A stretch of 64,000 bases of DNA, from positions 1-64,000 of the forward strand of contig JAJFKO010000046.1 of NCBI GenBank assembly GCA_021773175.1, given 5' to 3'. The position numbers were made by a program, and so were the translations under genes. The DNA comes from Gammaproteobacteria bacterium. GTDB lineage: Bacteria; Pseudomonadota; Gammaproteobacteria; JAJFKO01. This document shows positions 9,913 to 20,185 of the stretch, piece after piece. A model generated the notes under the pieces. It was not told the DNA's origin and made no database searches. It saw nothing but the letters and a program-made list of their open reading frames with translations. Position 1 is the first letter of the stretch, and every line of letters begins with the position of its first letter.

Positions 9913-10470
9913 TTAAATTTCCATTAATTCGTTTTCTTTACTCTGTAAAACTTTATCGATTTCTGCGATAAATTGATCAGTAAGCTTTTGTATAGCATCT
10001 TGACTGCGATGTTCATCATCTTCTGTAATGTCTTTACTTTTTAACAAATCTTTAATGTGATTATTAGCATCACGTCGAATATTACGTACTGCAACACGCG
10101 CATTTTCACCTTCACCTCGTACTGCACGCACCATTTCTTTACGGCGCTCTTCATTTAATGCCGGTAAAGGAATACGAATGTTATCTCCTGAGGTTACTGG
10201 ATTTAAACCTAAATCAGCAGTCATAATGGCTTTTTCAATATCAGGAATAAGAGGCTTTTCCCATGGGGTTAACAATAATGTTCGAGCATCTGCAACTGAG
10301 ATCGAAGCGACTTGGCTCAAAGGTGTATCTGTACCGTAATAAGATATCATGACATGTTCCAATAGACTTGGATGAGCACGTCCGGTACGTAATTTGTTTA
10401 ATTCATGATGCAAAGACTCCGTACTTTTTTGCATACGCTTTTTTGCATCATTTTGAATATCATTAATCAT
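9913..10470 (-). CDS. frr: Ribosome recycling factor
   Basis: Splits post-termination ribosomes together with EF-G. It is 185 residues, the standard length. Typical segments are [33 protein letters not shown] and [17 protein letters not shown]. It overlaps the pyrH stop by 8 bp, with AGGA upstream of its ATG. Confidence 0.97.
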   Translation of the reverse strand: MINDIQNDAKKRMQKSTESLHHELNKLRTGRAHPSLLEHVMISYYGTDTPLSQVASISVADARTLLLTPWEKPLIPDIEKAIMTADLGLNPVTSGDNIRIPLPALNEERRKEMVRAVRGEGENARVAVRNIRRDANNHIKDLLKSKDITEDDEHRSQDAIQKLTDQFIAEIDKVLQSKENELMEI

Positions 10471-11194
10471 TTTTTTTTCCTACCATGGTTCCTAATGGCT
10501 TTCCGAAAATAATATCGTGTAATACGCCATCTTGTTGTAAAGAGAACACCTGTATTGGCATTGCATTTTCTCGACAAAGGCAAAATGCAGTCAAATCCAT
10601 AACTTGTAAGTTTTTAGCAATCACGTCATCGTAGCTAATAAAGTCATAACGTTCTGCACTTGAATCTTTGTGTGGGTCAGCAGAATACACGCCATCCACA
10701 TTGGTTGCTTTTAAAATAATATCAGCATTAATTTCAATGGCGCGCAAACTGGCAGCTGTATCAGTAGTAAAAAGTGGATTACCAGTACCGCCGGCAAATA
10801 AAACAACATGTTGTTGCTGTAATTTTTCCATGACAACATCTTGTTGGAAGACATCGACAACACCAGAAATTGGTTTAGCCGAAAAAACCGCAGCAGGAAC
10901 ATGCTGACTCAACGCATTCTGCAAAACTAGACTATTGATGATACTTGAGAGCATACCGATTTGATCAGCTTTTACTTTAGGCATGCCACAATGCAAAAGA
11001 TCAACACCACGAAAAAGATTGCCACCACCAACGACGACAGCAACTTCTACGCCAAGCTTAGCAATTTCAGCAATACGTAATGCAACTTGTTCTAATGCTG
11101 ATGCCGCAATACCAAATTTATCATTACCTAAAAAGGCTTCACCACTTAGTTTCAGTAAAATCCTTTTGTATATAGGCTTATGTTTATTTGTCAT
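10463..11194 (-). CDS. pyrH: UMP kinase
   Basis: Phosphorylates UMP to UDP in pyrimidine nucleotide synthesis. It is an amino-acid-kinase fold hexamer with [26 protein letters not shown] and [21 protein letters not shown] chose ATG at 11194 ([11 protein letters not shown]); a longer frame from 11248 adds 18 residues not seen in the family. It lies between tsf and frr as usual. Confidence 0.95.
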   Translation of the reverse strand: MTNKHKPIYKRILLKLSGEAFLGNDKFGIAASALEQVALRIAEIAKLGVEVAVVVGGGNLFRGVDLLHCGMPKVKADQIGMLSSIINSLVLQNALSQHVPAAVFSAKPISGVVDVFQQDVVMEKLQQQHVVLFAGGTGNPLFTTDTAASLRAIEINADIILKATNVDGVYSADPHKDSSAERYDFISYDDVIAKNLQVMDLTAFCLCRENAMPIQVFSLQQDGVLHDIIFGKPLGTMVGKKND

Positions 11195-11317
11195 CCTAGT
11201 CACACTAATCGCTAACCACATTAAGGAAAACCATATGAGCTTACACAAAACTTCTTAACTTCGTTAGTAAGGAGATTTATTGTAAGTCCTCAGGTTATGG
11301 ATTCCCTCAAAACAGTA

Positions 11318-12190
11318 TTACGCTCCTTTTGCTTGAGCCATTACTTCAGCAACAAAATCTGATTCTTCTTTCTCAATGCCTTCACCTACTTCAAAACGAA
11401 TAAAACTTTTCACGGAAGCTTTATCTGCTTTTAATATATCCGCTACAGTTTTACTGGGATCTTTTACAAAGGCTTGACCTAACAAACTTACTTCACTTAA
11501 ATATTTCTTAATACGTCCATCAATCATTTTCTCAACAATTTCAGCAGGCTTACCACTTTCTAAAGCTTGCGCACGGAAAATATCTTTTTCATTTGCCACT
11601 GCATCTGCAGGTACGTCTTCAGGGCTAACAACGATAGGATTACTAGCAGCAATATGCATTGCCAAATCTTTTGCTAATTCTTCACTACCATTAATAACAT
11701 CGATAATGACAGCGATACGACCGCTATGAACATAACTAGCAACCGTACCTTGACCAGTTATTAATGCCACTCGCCGTACATTAAGATTTTCACCTAATTT
11801 AGCAACTAAAGTTTGACGTCGTTGTTCAATTGTTTCATCAGCATTAATCTTCGCTGCTTTTAATTGTTCAACATCAGTAACATTATTGTCTAATGTCACA
11901 CGAGCTAAATCATTAGCGAAACCAATGAAATCATCATTACGGGCAACAAAGTCAGTTTCAGAATTAACTTCAACTAATGCAATTTGATTATCGCGTTGAA
12001 CAGCAACAACCAAACCTTCACTCGCCACTCTACTGGCTTTCTTCACAGCTTTTGCTGCACCTTTTTCACGTAGATATTTAACTGCATCATTAATATTGCC
12101 TGCAGTTTCATCTAAGGCTTTTTTACAATCCATCATCGGTGCATCTGTTATAGCACGTAATTCTTTGACTAGAGCTGCGCTTACCGCCAT
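11318..12190 (-). CDS. tsf: Elongation factor Ts
   Basis: The guanine-nucleotide exchange factor for EF-Tu. It is 290 residues. The N-terminus has ALVKELRAITDAPMMDCKKAL, followed by an IALVEVNSETDFVARND core (the TDFV motif inserts into EF-Tu). It is downstream of rpsB in the usual two-gene arrangement, with a 65-bp gap. Confidence 0.97.
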   Translation of the reverse strand: MAVSAALVKELRAITDAPMMDCKKALDETAGNINDAVKYLREKGAAKAVKKASRVASEGLVVAVQRDNQIALVEVNSETDFVARNDDFIGFANDLARVTLDNNVTDVEQLKAAKINADETIEQRRQTLVAKLGENLNVRRVALITGQGTVASYVHSGRIAVIIDVINGSEELAKDLAMHIAASNPIVVSPEDVPADAVANEKDIFRAQALESGKPAEIVEKMIDGRIKKYLSEVSLLGQAFVKDPSKTVADILKADKASVKSFIRFEVGEGIEKEESDFVAEVMAQAKGA

Positions 12191-12255
12191 GTCTTCTTTA
12201 CCTCATAAAATTTTAGTTAATACACTTTGCATTTTAAAAGTAACTAGCATGCTAA

Positions 12256-13140
12256 TTACTTTTGATCTCCTTCAGCTGCAGATGGTGCAGCTGCTGGTGC
12301 TGGTGCTGCTGCAACTGCTGCAACTGCTGCTGGAGCTTCTTCTGCTGGTTTTTCTTTTTGGGGCGCTTCACTAACAGCTTCTTTCGCCGCTGCTTCTTTT
12401 GCTGCAGCTTCTTTCGCTGCTACTTTAGCCGCTTCTTTTTGGGAGGCTTTAGCTTTCGCAGATGAACGCGCTTCCGTAATAATATCTGCGGCCGTTCCAA
12501 TATATAAATTAATTGCTTTGTAAGCATCATCATTACCAGGAATAAGGTAATCAATATCATTCGGACTGTTATTAGTATCAACAACACCGATAACAGGAAT
12601 ACGTAATTTTTTCGCTTCAGCAATAGCATTTTTCTCAAAACCAGCATCAATAATAAAAATAGCATCAGGCAAACCGCCCATGTTTTTAATACCACCTAAA
12701 CTAAGTTCTAATTTTGCCATTTCACGTTCTTTCATTAAGGCTTCTTTCTTCGTCATTTTATCGAAGAGACCATTAGCACGCATGCTTTCTAATTCTTTTA
12801 AACGTTTAATCGATTGACGTACCGTTTTATAGTTCGTCAACATACCACCTAACCAGCGATGATTTACGTAAGGCATACCACAACGTTCAGCTTGTTCACG
12901 CACGATATCGCGAGCAGCACGTTTAGTACCAACAAATAGAACTTTAGAATTATTATCTGCTAAACGTTTAACAAAGCTCATTGCATCATTAAACATAGGC
13001 AGCGTTTTTTCGAGATTGATAATATGGATTTTGTCGCGCGAACCAAAAATATATTCCGACATTTTAGGATTCCAGTAACGGGTTTGGTGACCGAAATGCA
13101 CGCCCGCTTGCAACATATCTAACATAGATACTTTTTTCAT
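12256..13140 (-). CDS. rpsB: 30S ribosomal protein S2 with Ala/Lys/Glu-rich C-terminal extension
   Basis: A small-subunit ribosomal protein. The core matches S2 ([59 protein letters not shown]). I chose ATG at 13140 because AAGGAG lies seven bases upstream. After about residue 230 comes a tail of roughly 60 residues with [13 protein letters not shown] repeats and Ala/Pro stretches, absent from E. coli S2 (241 residues). The tail looks like a rigid-helix plus flexible low-complexity extension. Confidence 0.96.
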   Translation of the reverse strand: MKKVSMLDMLQAGVHFGHQTRYWNPKMSEYIFGSRDKIHIINLEKTLPMFNDAMSFVKRLADNNSKVLFVGTKRAARDIVREQAERCGMPYVNHRWLGGMLTNYKTVRQSIKRLKELESMRANGLFDKMTKKEALMKEREMAKLELSLGGIKNMGGLPDAIFIIDAGFEKNAIAEAKKLRIPVIGVVDTNNSPNDIDYLIPGNDDAYKAINLYIGTAADIITEARSSAKAKASQKEAAKVAAKEAAAKEAAAKEAVSEAPQKEKPAEEAPAAVAAVAAAPAPAAAPSAAEGDQK

Positions 13141-13275
13141 GAATAACTCCTTCATGGGTTGTTGTAATTAGCTCGTCATCAAGCTAACAATCTTCCGTTA
13201 AGCACATAATCTGAACTCAAAACATTGTAATTAACAATGTTCGAGCACCCCAGAATCTGTTCCACTTAACGTGCT
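13141..13275 (-). promoter_or_regulatory. Structured leader upstream of rpsB, possible S2 autoregulatory element
   Basis: The minus strand upstream of rpsB forms a long imperfect hairpin. An outer CTTAAC (about 13263-13268) pairs with GTTAAG (13197-13202), partial pairing follows, and the inner arms are AACATTGT/ACAATGTT (13221-13241) around AATTA. rpsB-tsf leaders in gammaproteobacteria are known to bind S2 for feedback control. Assigning that role here is inference from position and foldability. Confidence 0.4.
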
Positions 13276-13440
13276 TTCTATGAGGTATAGCTCAAATTTA
13301 TTGCAAAATAAATCGAACCATAACTCACGATGAATAAACTCAAACAACAAAAATATTGCTAATTTGAGCCAGGCTTTATACCATATATCGACTTAAACGA
13401 CAATCAATTACACTAAGCATAGCTAACAAATAGGTAAAAC

Positions 13441-14238
13441 ATGACTGTAACCATAAAAACAACTGAAGAAATTGAAAAAATGCGCGTTGCTGGCGCCTTA
13501 GGTGGCGATGTCCTCGATATGATCACATCTTATGTTAAAGCTGGTGTAACGACTCAAGAATTGAATGATATTTGTCATGATTATATTGTCAATGTACAAA
13601 AAGCCATCCCTGCACCATTGAATTATAAAGGATTTCCCAAATCAATCTGTACATCAATTAACCAAGTTATCTGTCATGGTATCCCTGGAGACAAAAAATT
13701 AAAAGATGGTGATATTATGAATATCGACATTACTGTCATAAAAGACGGCTACCATGGAGATACTAGCCGAATGTTTCATGTTGGTCAGATCACAGGCCGC
13801 GCAGCGTTGCTTAGTCGTATTACCCATGAGGCCATGTGGATTGGCATTAAAATGGTAAAGCCAGGGATTCGGCTCGGCGATATTGGTCATGCGATTCAAT
13901 CCTATGCAGAAAAACATCAGTTTTCCATAGTTCGCGAATTTTGTGGTCATGGTATCGGCCGAGTCTTTCATGAAGACCCTCAAGTTTTACATTATGGCAT
14001 GCCTGGCACAGGCATGGTGTTAGAAGAAGGTATGACTTTCACGATTGAACCGATGTTGAATGCTGGTAAACGCCATATGAAAATGTTACCTGATGGCTGG
14101 ACCGCAATCACCAAAGATAAAAGTTTATCGGCACAATGGGAACATACTATTTTAGTCACGGCTGATGGTGTTGAAATCCTTACTTTGGGTGCGGCTGAAC
14201 GTGGTTTACCAATTAACCGCTTAGGAGTACTTGCCTAG
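13441..14238 (+). CDS. map: Methionine aminopeptidase, type I
   Basis: Removes the initiator methionine from nascent proteins. It is 265 residues. The five metal ligands are visible: the two Asp of NIDITVIKDGYHGDTSRMF, the His of CGHGIGRVFHEDPQ, the Glu of FTIEPML and the Glu of QWEHTILV. It is divergent from rpsB, a common arrangement. Its last 26 bp overlap the 3' end of the giant gene on the other strand. Confidence 0.97.
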   Translation: MTVTIKTTEEIEKMRVAGALGGDVLDMITSYVKAGVTTQELNDICHDYIVNVQKAIPAPLNYKGFPKSICTSINQVICHGIPGDKKLKDGDIMNIDITVIKDGYHGDTSRMFHVGQITGRAALLSRITHEAMWIGIKMVKPGIRLGDIGHAIQSYAEKHQFSIVREFCGHGIGRVFHEDPQVLHYGMPGTGMVLEEGMTFTIEPMLNAGKRHMKMLPDGWTAITKDKSLSAQWEHTILVTADGVEILTLGAAERGLPINRLGVLA

Positions 14239-17200
14239 CACGTGCGGCATCTTCTTTAGAGTATATAACTCCGGTTGGGAAACTTAACGCAGCTTCAACT
14301 CGACATACTGCATGATATGCATTGCAAAAAGGCTGTTGCGACAGATCTTGTCCACGCAACTCGACAATCTCAATAGCTAACAGCCATTTCATTGCTGTGA
14401 ATGTTTTACACATCTCTATTTTTTCTTGGATAACGGCAGCTCGGCTAAGGGGTTTCCTTGAAGTTAAGTTGAATCCTTCCTGAACTGGAAAAGCTATATC
14501 TACTTCCAACTTAGCTTGAAGTAAAGCATTGTGTGCTACTGTTTCTGACATATTGCCTGCGTAAAAATAAAAATCTTTGCTGTTAGCAGGCATCTTCGTT
14601 AATACTGGTTCGAAAAAATAAAATAATAAATTTTGCTTGTGCGCATCACTAACGTCATCAAAGCGTTCTCTTTCAGGAGCCAAGCTCAGCATTTCTGCAA
14701 AGTAATCCATAAAGGCATCATCTGAGAAATGTAGCAAAAGCTCAGAAAGCTTTGTCTGTTGTTCTTCAGGAATAGAATTTAATGTTAATAAGAAAGTACG
14801 AAAATCTTCTTTTGATTGAATTAAGCTTTTCAACCAATCAACTAGGACAATCGCTAAGCTAGCATGCTGTGTTTCTGCAACATGACGCAACAATAAACTA
14901 TAGTGAGCAAGTGATGGTAAGCATGCTGTATTCGCAATCTGTGCCGCAAAACGCAACAGGAAAATATATGCTGCATTAGGGTTAAGTGTATTTAGAAACG
15001 AGTTGATAGTCGCAAAATCTATGTTCTCTCCAAGCTTCTCAATGTCTGCATCAGAAAGTATTGCAAGCAATTGCATATGGGAGTTTGGTTGTAACTGTTC
15101 ATCTGTTGTAAATGCAACTACATTTTCAGTAACACCACATAGGTCCAATACAGCTAGGAACAACTTGATATCCTCTGGTGTCGTTAGCCATTCTTTTATT
15201 GGTTCTTTAAGGTCAAGAACCAATACCACGGCCTCATCAGAGCTTAAATGTTGATTAACCATATTTTGCAATAGTGTGAGTGACGTTATTCTATTTTCTA
15301 AAATAGAAACCTTTTCTAATCGTTTCTCTGCAGCAATGTTTGCTAACCAGGAAAAGTCTTTACCTAGCTTTATAAAGAACACATCATATTGTAATAGTGC
15401 TATGCACAATTCTTCAGGTAATGTATTGAGTAACGCGGCTAACTCTGCCGCTGTAAATTGTTTTAAAAACAGAAAATATAACCGTTCAATACAATATAAT
15501 GCATGTCGAAAATTTAATAAGAATTCTTTCACTATTGGTAATGTGATTGTTTGATGAGACAGCCCTTGATATAGTATATTGCTCCTTAGCACTTCAAGGC
15601 ATTCATAATAAGATAGTAGGTTAAGCCAAGTAATGAGGTTTTTATTTGAAAGCTGAAAAAACTGCCTATCCAATATACCCTTTCGTAGTAAAGCAAGTTT
15701 TTTCCTTGCCTCAGAAATTGGCCTTTGCATCAGCACTTTATACGTTGTACCTGTTTTATAATCTTGTGTAGAAACTGCTGGAACACAACTAACGGACAAT
15801 GACTCCGCGGTTTCTTCTTGCATAGAAACCTCAGCACGACAACGCCCTAACACTTTCAATAAAAAATCATATATAGGCGTCAGTCTAAAAGCGCGAAAGC
15901 TTTTATGTTCTGCTGAGAAATCTCGTCCACATTTACGCGCTACGTTAGCAACTTCAATGCAATACAATTGCAACAACCTTAATTGAATATCGGCGATTTT
16001 ATTACAGTCTAATATTGAAAAAGTGCCTCTTTCCTCTCGTAACAAGTTCGGTGCACTTGACGCGCCTCGATTTTTTCTTGTCACTAGATTATACATATTG
16101 ATTTCAGAAACAATGAATTCTTTAAGTTCTTTTAAACTTATTCTTTGCCCATATCGTTTCATATAGTCAGAGAGCACATGTCTCTGAAGCTGTCGGTCAT
16201 AAATCTCGATAATAAAACCACGCTGCGCAGATGTCAGCCCCATGAACCTTTCAGGTTGGTCATAAACCTCAAAAAAATCAGCCAAGTCATCAATACTATA
16301 AAGCTCCAATAAGTCTTGAGACGAGTGCAAAACTTTAATAAGAGCAATAAGGTCGTTGACCCCTCCAACCAGTCCAGTAACTTTCTCACGGAAACACATC
16401 AAGAAAAGCCCCTGTGACTCCCCATCAAGCATTGTTAAAAGCCTAATAATACTCTGTATATTGTTAAGATCATTAGCTTCTTTAACCTCAGCCAATTCGA
16501 TAAGCTCTTTTTTGAAATACCGTAAAAAATGCCTCTGTGATTTCGCATCAAACATTATTAAGAACGCAGTCATACTACGAATATCTTTTAGCACTGTTTT
16601 TTTAAATTCCGCATAAAGATAATCATAAATTAATAATGTATGCAGAGCCGAAACATTAGAGAGCAAGATATAAAGAGCATTCTCTGTCTGATCTTCTGGA
16701 ATCTCACGGATCTCTTCAAGCAATGTTAGAATCAAGCTCAGCCTAAGACTCGGAATTCCTTCACATGGCCGCAACTGTAGCTGATCGTCATCAATATACT
16801 GTAGCATTTCAAATATATAGAAAAGATTTTTCCACTCTCCCGCTATTAACATCGGGAATCTTAATTGCAGCAAGTTAAACAAGTATGCTCGACAATGAAG
16901 ATGACATATACCCATTAACTCTCGAACTTGTAGAATATTCGTCACCATATCAATATTTAATTCAACAAACTCTTCGATAATAATTTTTTGGGAGTCTGGG
17001 CTGTGTTGCCACGCAGATAACATTGCTAATAGCAGTTTAAAACTTACTTTATTTTGTTTCAATTCTTCATCAGTATCAGCTAATTCACTATCGCCATCAT
17101 CATTAACATTAAATCTTCCCTGATTAACAAAAGCTGTAAACTCAGGCATAAGCTCAGCAACTACCTCAGCTTTATCAGCAGCAAGTTGTGAAAACACATC

Positions 17201-18037
17201 AGCCATCACATTTAAATTATAATACCAACCTATGGCTTGAAAATAAGCTTCTGGTAATACAGATAATAGTGTTTTACAAACACTTAATGGTAAAGCATTT
17301 AGTAGCTTAATGAGTGCCGCAGAGTCTGCTAAATCAGGGAGCTGCTGTAATACAGCAGTATTAATTGGCTCTAAGTCTTTCTTTTCAGCAGGTGTAGAAA
17401 ACCATCGTAATAAAATTGTTAAATTGGTTGCAGCAAACTCAATATAACTTACTCCTGCAGATAAACTTTCGGTAGCAGATTGTTGGGCCAATTCAGCAGA
17501 TAAGATTTCTTCTGGTAATAATAGATTAGCTAAACCGCCTGAACGCTGCATCATTGCACGTAAAGAAACGCTAAAAACATCACAACAATCAGAGAATGAT
17601 TGCAATGGCTGTGACATATCTAATATATGAGGCGCAATTTGTGGCTGACGAAGTAATACGTAGCGTAAGCGCTTTTCTGATTTACCTACAAGTTTTTGCC
17701 AATAATAAGAAAATAGCAGCAATATGCTTTTATCACCGAAAATGTCATCACCACTTCCTGTAAATATTTGGGTAACAAACGCTTGAAAGTCTTCATCATT
17801 AGCATGGCTTCTACGAAATTCCTGATGTATATACCTCTTAAACGCAGCGAATATTTTTTTATTCAAATCCTGACATACAGTAATAAAAAGGATTAAGGTA
17901 TCTCTAAGCGCTCTTTGCTCATCCAATGACGCGATATCATCCTTGAGTTGCTCTAACTCTATTCCCGTAAAATATTTTACCAACTCTTGCCTTTTTTGAA
18001 GAAGTTGACCCACCTCATGATCTGAAGTTCCTAACAT
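14213..18037 (-). CDS. Giant leucine-rich helical protein, unknown function (effector-like)
   Basis: I do not recognise a family. About 1274 residues, starting at ATG 18037 with GGAG upstream (a GTG at 18049 is also in frame). There is no signal peptide or membrane segment. It is rich in Leu and amphipathic helices, with a recurring motif of the form hxxLLxxLPxExxxxLLxxL. Examples (numbered from the GTG) are LIKLLNALPLSVCKTLLSVL (246-265), FLIMFDAKSQRHFLRYF (496-512), LLTMLDGESQGLFLMCF (537-553), ALLNTLPEELCIALLQY (872-888), FLNTLNPNAAYIFLLRF (1018-1034) and FLLTLNSIPEEQ (1086-1097). The 496 and 537 copies are adjacent, 41 residues apart. This suggests an alpha-solenoid. Size, solubility and lack of housekeeping similarity would fit a type IV secretion effector, but no secretion signal can be proven. 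Confidence 0.75.
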   Translation of the reverse strand: MLGTSDHEVGQLLQKRQELVKYFTGIELEQLKDDIASLDEQRALRDTLILFITVCQDLNKKIFAAFKRYIHQEFRRSHANDEDFQAFVTQIFTGSGDDIFGDKSILLLFSYYWQKLVGKSEKRLRYVLLRQPQIAPHILDMSQPLQSFSDCCDVFSVSLRAMMQRSGGLANLLLPEEILSAELAQQSATESLSAGVSYIEFAATNLTILLRWFSTPAEKKDLEPINTAVLQQLPDLADSAALIKLLNALPLSVCKTLLSVLPEAYFQAIGWYYNLNVMADVFSQLAADKAEVVAELMPEFTAFVNQGRFNVNDDGDSELADTDEELKQNKVSFKLLLAMLSAWQHSPDSQKIIIEEFVELNIDMVTNILQVRELMGICHLHCRAYLFNLLQLRFPMLIAGEWKNLFYIFEMLQYIDDDQLQLRPCEGIPSLRLSLILTLLEEIREIPEDQTENALYILLSNVSALHTLLIYDYLYAEFKKTVLKDIRSMTAFLIMFDAKSQRHFLRYFKKELIELAEVKEANDLNNIQSIIRLLTMLDGESQGLFLMCFREKVTGLVGGVNDLIALIKVLHSSQDLLELYSIDDLADFFEVYDQPERFMGLTSAQRGFIIEIYDRQLQRHVLSDYMKRYGQRISLKELKEFIVSEINMYNLVTRKNRGASSAPNLLREERGTFSILDCNKIADIQLRLLQLYCIEVANVARKCGRDFSAEHKSFRAFRLTPIYDFLLKVLGRCRAEVSMQEETAESLSVSCVPAVSTQDYKTGTTYKVLMQRPISEARKKLALLRKGILDRQFFQLSNKNLITWLNLLSYYECLEVLRSNILYQGLSHQTITLPIVKEFLLNFRHALYCIERLYFLFLKQFTAAELAALLNTLPEELCIALLQYDVFFIKLGKDFSWLANIAAEKRLEKVSILENRITSLTLLQNMVNQHLSSDEAVVLVLDLKEPIKEWLTTPEDIKLFLAVLDLCGVTENVVAFTTDEQLQPNSHMQLLAILSDADIEKLGENIDFATINSFLNTLNPNAAYIFLLRFAAQIANTACLPSLAHYSLLLRHVAETQHASLAIVLVDWLKSLIQSKEDFRTFLLTLNSIPEEQQTKLSELLLHFSDDAFMDYFAEMLSLAPERERFDDVSDAHKQNLLFYFFEPVLTKMPANSKDFYFYAGNMSETVAHNALLQAKLEVDIAFPVQEGFNLTSRKPLSRAAVIQEKIEMCKTFTAMKWLLAIEIVELRGQDLSQQPFCNAYHAVCRVEAALSFPTGVIYSKEDAARARQVLLSG

Positions 18038-18049
18038 TACTTTCTCCAC

Positions 18050-18413
18050 TCCACTGCTATGATCAATATCATAAATAGAAATGGTAACATATTGGCCACT
18101 AAGGCGTCATTCGTAATTATCGTGGATATTCCCCCCTAGTAAATGCTCTTAAATTAGGGTAGTGGCACTATCCAGCTCAACTAGACAGTAAGAAATCTTA
18201 CAGTTTTACACACCTTAATCGTTCTATTGTAAAGGTGGCATTATTCATAACGCCTAAATGCTTATTAAGACAAAGTCTCGGCTTATCGAGTACCCGATAC
18301 TGATTTATATAATTAAGATCCACAGCTCTCTACTCCTGCAAATAACTAACGCTGGTGGCATTAGCTACTTGATTGCAGAATTTGTATCCCATGGAGGTAC
18401 AGCTCGAATATGA
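18050..18413. other. Intergenic region, nothing recognised
   Basis: About 360 bp between the minus-strand giant gene and the minus-strand MFS gene. I see no reading frame of note, no tRNA and no convincing terminator. It should contain the promoter of the giant gene. Confidence 0.5.
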
Positions 18414-19586
18414 TTAACTCTGCCTAATAAACATATAGCTAATCAAAGATAAAATTAAAACGATAAAACCACTAATAAACATATCGTGGTAACTGAATTG
18501 AAAATTTAACGCGTAAGAGAATATATAGCCAGCAACAAACTGTGAACCAGCATACACTAATGTCATCAATGCCCAATACTGCGCATGACGCGGCATGCCT
18601 ACAACACTTTCAACAAATAAAGACATCAGTACAACAAGCGCAATCAAATAAAAACCAGTTAGAAAAGCACTGATCGCCACCATCATTATACTATGAGTAA
18701 AAGTAATGAGTAATAAACTAACAATCCCTATAGCTGAGGTAAACAATACTGAATAATAGTTGCCAAATTTATTATGAATCCAACCTCCCATAATGGAACC
18801 CACGGCACAACCAATCCCTAAAATGGCAAAGAGTAAACTACTAAGTTCAGTGCTTACTCCTAATACACGATGCGCGTAATCGGATAAGAATAGTAAACTC
18901 GGCGCCAAGCCAACACCATAAAGTCCATAGCCTGTAACAGCAAAGAAAAGGATACGACGCTTTTTGTTATCTAGTTTATTAGTCTGTATTGCACTTTGTT
19001 TGTCAATATTCGACGCCTTAATACATTTAGCACTCGCTAAGAGAGCAAGCAGCAGCGTCATCACAGCTAGGCCTGTCCAAATACTAATAACATTACCCCA
19101 TTGATTAAAATGCGGAATTAACCAGCTCGTTAGAGCAATACCGATACCAATACCTGAAAACATTATGCCGCTAATAATAGCTTTGCTTTTATCCGCCATA
19201 TTTTCCAAAATGATGGTCGGTGTTAACACCATAATAATGCCAGCGACAATACCTACAACTAAGCGCCAGATACTCAACCAAATATAACCAAAATTTATCA
19301 TACAAAGCGTGGATGCGATGACTGAAATAATGAGAACAACGATCATTATTTTTTTAATAGAAAAATAGCGTGTTAGCTTATGTGTACTATAAGCGCCTAA
19401 GAAATATCCTAAGAAATTAGCACTGCCGACATAACCACCTTGTGGCGTAGTCAGCCAGTGACTATTGACTAAATAAGGAATAATCGGCGCATAGGAAAAA
19501 CGATTAATACCCATCGCAATGATGAATAAAGAAAAACCTGCGATACAGGCATAGATGATATGAGCACGGCTATTATTTTGTTGCAA
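18414..19586 (-). CDS. MFS transporter, YbfB/YjiJ-like
   Basis: A 390-residue, 12-helix major facilitator. The N-terminus IIAMGINRFSYAPIIPYLV resembles the GxGRFAYTPxLP motif of the YbfB/YjiJ family, followed by GGYVGSANFLGYFLGAY. A loop with lysines (about residues 190-212) separates the two six-helix halves. The substrate is unknown. It stands alone on the minus strand. Confidence 0.75.
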   Translation of the reverse strand: MQQNNSRAHIIYACIAGFSLFIIAMGINRFSYAPIIPYLVNSHWLTTPQGGYVGSANFLGYFLGAYSTHKLTRYFSIKKIMIVVLIISVIASTLCMINFGYIWLSIWRLVVGIVAGIIMVLTPTIILENMADKSKAIISGIMFSGIGIGIALTSWLIPHFNQWGNVISIWTGLAVMTLLLALLASAKCIKASNIDKQSAIQTNKLDNKKRRILFFAVTGYGLYGVGLAPSLLFLSDYAHRVLGVSTELSSLLFAILGIGCAVGSIMGGWIHNKFGNYYSVLFTSAIGIVSLLLITFTHSIMMVAISAFLTGFYLIALVVLMSLFVESVVGMPRHAQYWALMTLVYAGSQFVAGYIFSYALNFQFSYHDMFISGFIVLILSLISYMFIRQS

Positions 19587-19679
19587 TTCGGTGGTATCCT
19601 GTTTGTAAGCGAATATACTCGTCGCATTAATAAAGAAGCTATTCTTGCCAAATAACCCTATTCTTCATAGCTAATTTAT

Positions 19680-19745
19680 AATACCTGCTTGATGAATGGA
19701 ACTGCTAATAACATTTAGCTCTTGCAACAGCCTTCTATGTTATTG
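19680..19745 (-). pseudogene. Possible decayed duplicate of the hda 3' end
   Basis: The stretch around 19681-19740 aligns base for base with the last codons of hda at about 20200-20256, sharing ACCTGCTT, AATGGAA, TAATA and CTTG blocks in the same order. Roughly 70% identity over 55 bp by eye. No open frame remains. This may mark a duplication boundary around the small secreted gene at 19845. Confidence 0.35.
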
Positions 19746-19844
19746 ATAAACAAACGTTTATCATGAGAGTAATTAAATTGTCAGTTGCATATTCACTAAA
19801 TCCTTACTATTTTCAAAATTAAGAAATAAATAAAGGAATAAAGT

Positions 19845-20171
19845 ATGAAAACGTTTCTTTCTTGTCTATTTGCATTAAGTCTTTTAAGTATTCCTATGTT
19901 AAGTTATGCAACAGATATCCAAACTATATTTAATTACTGTCAGCAACAAGCTAGCAACTCTAGTAGCTGTACTGGTAGTCGCGCTCAAAACTTTATTATC
20001 GGTTTTGATAGCAGTAATTGGAGCGATGACACTTCAGGAGAAACAAAGTGTCTAGCTCGCTATAAAATAGCATGTGATAATAATCAGCAATGCATGAAGG
20101 TCGCAACAAAATGCTGCCACACTTTTGCAATATGCATGATGTCACAGGAACTTAAAAAAGGTAGTTGGTAA
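19845..20171 (+). CDS. Small cysteine-rich secreted protein, unknown function
   Basis: 108 residues, no family recognised. Residues 1-22 form a signal peptide (MKTFLSCLFALSLLSIP.. ending SYA). The mature protein of about 86 residues has eight cysteines, including a CC pair (KCCHTF), suggesting a disulfide-rich fold in the periplasm or outside the cell. AAAGGAATAAAGT precedes the ATG. It converges on hda with a 14-bp gap. Confidence 0.7.
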   Translation: MKTFLSCLFALSLLSIPMLSYATDIQTIFNYCQQQASNSSSCTGSRAQNFIIGFDSSNWSDDTSGETKCLARYKIACDNNQQCMKVATKCCHTFAICMMSQELKKGSW

Positions 20172-20185
20172 TAAACACTATATTA

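Noticed and set aside
12262-12465. Plus-strand frame very rich in Cys and Trp
   Set aside because: It is antisense to the Ala/Lys-rich tail of rpsB; composition explains it fully.
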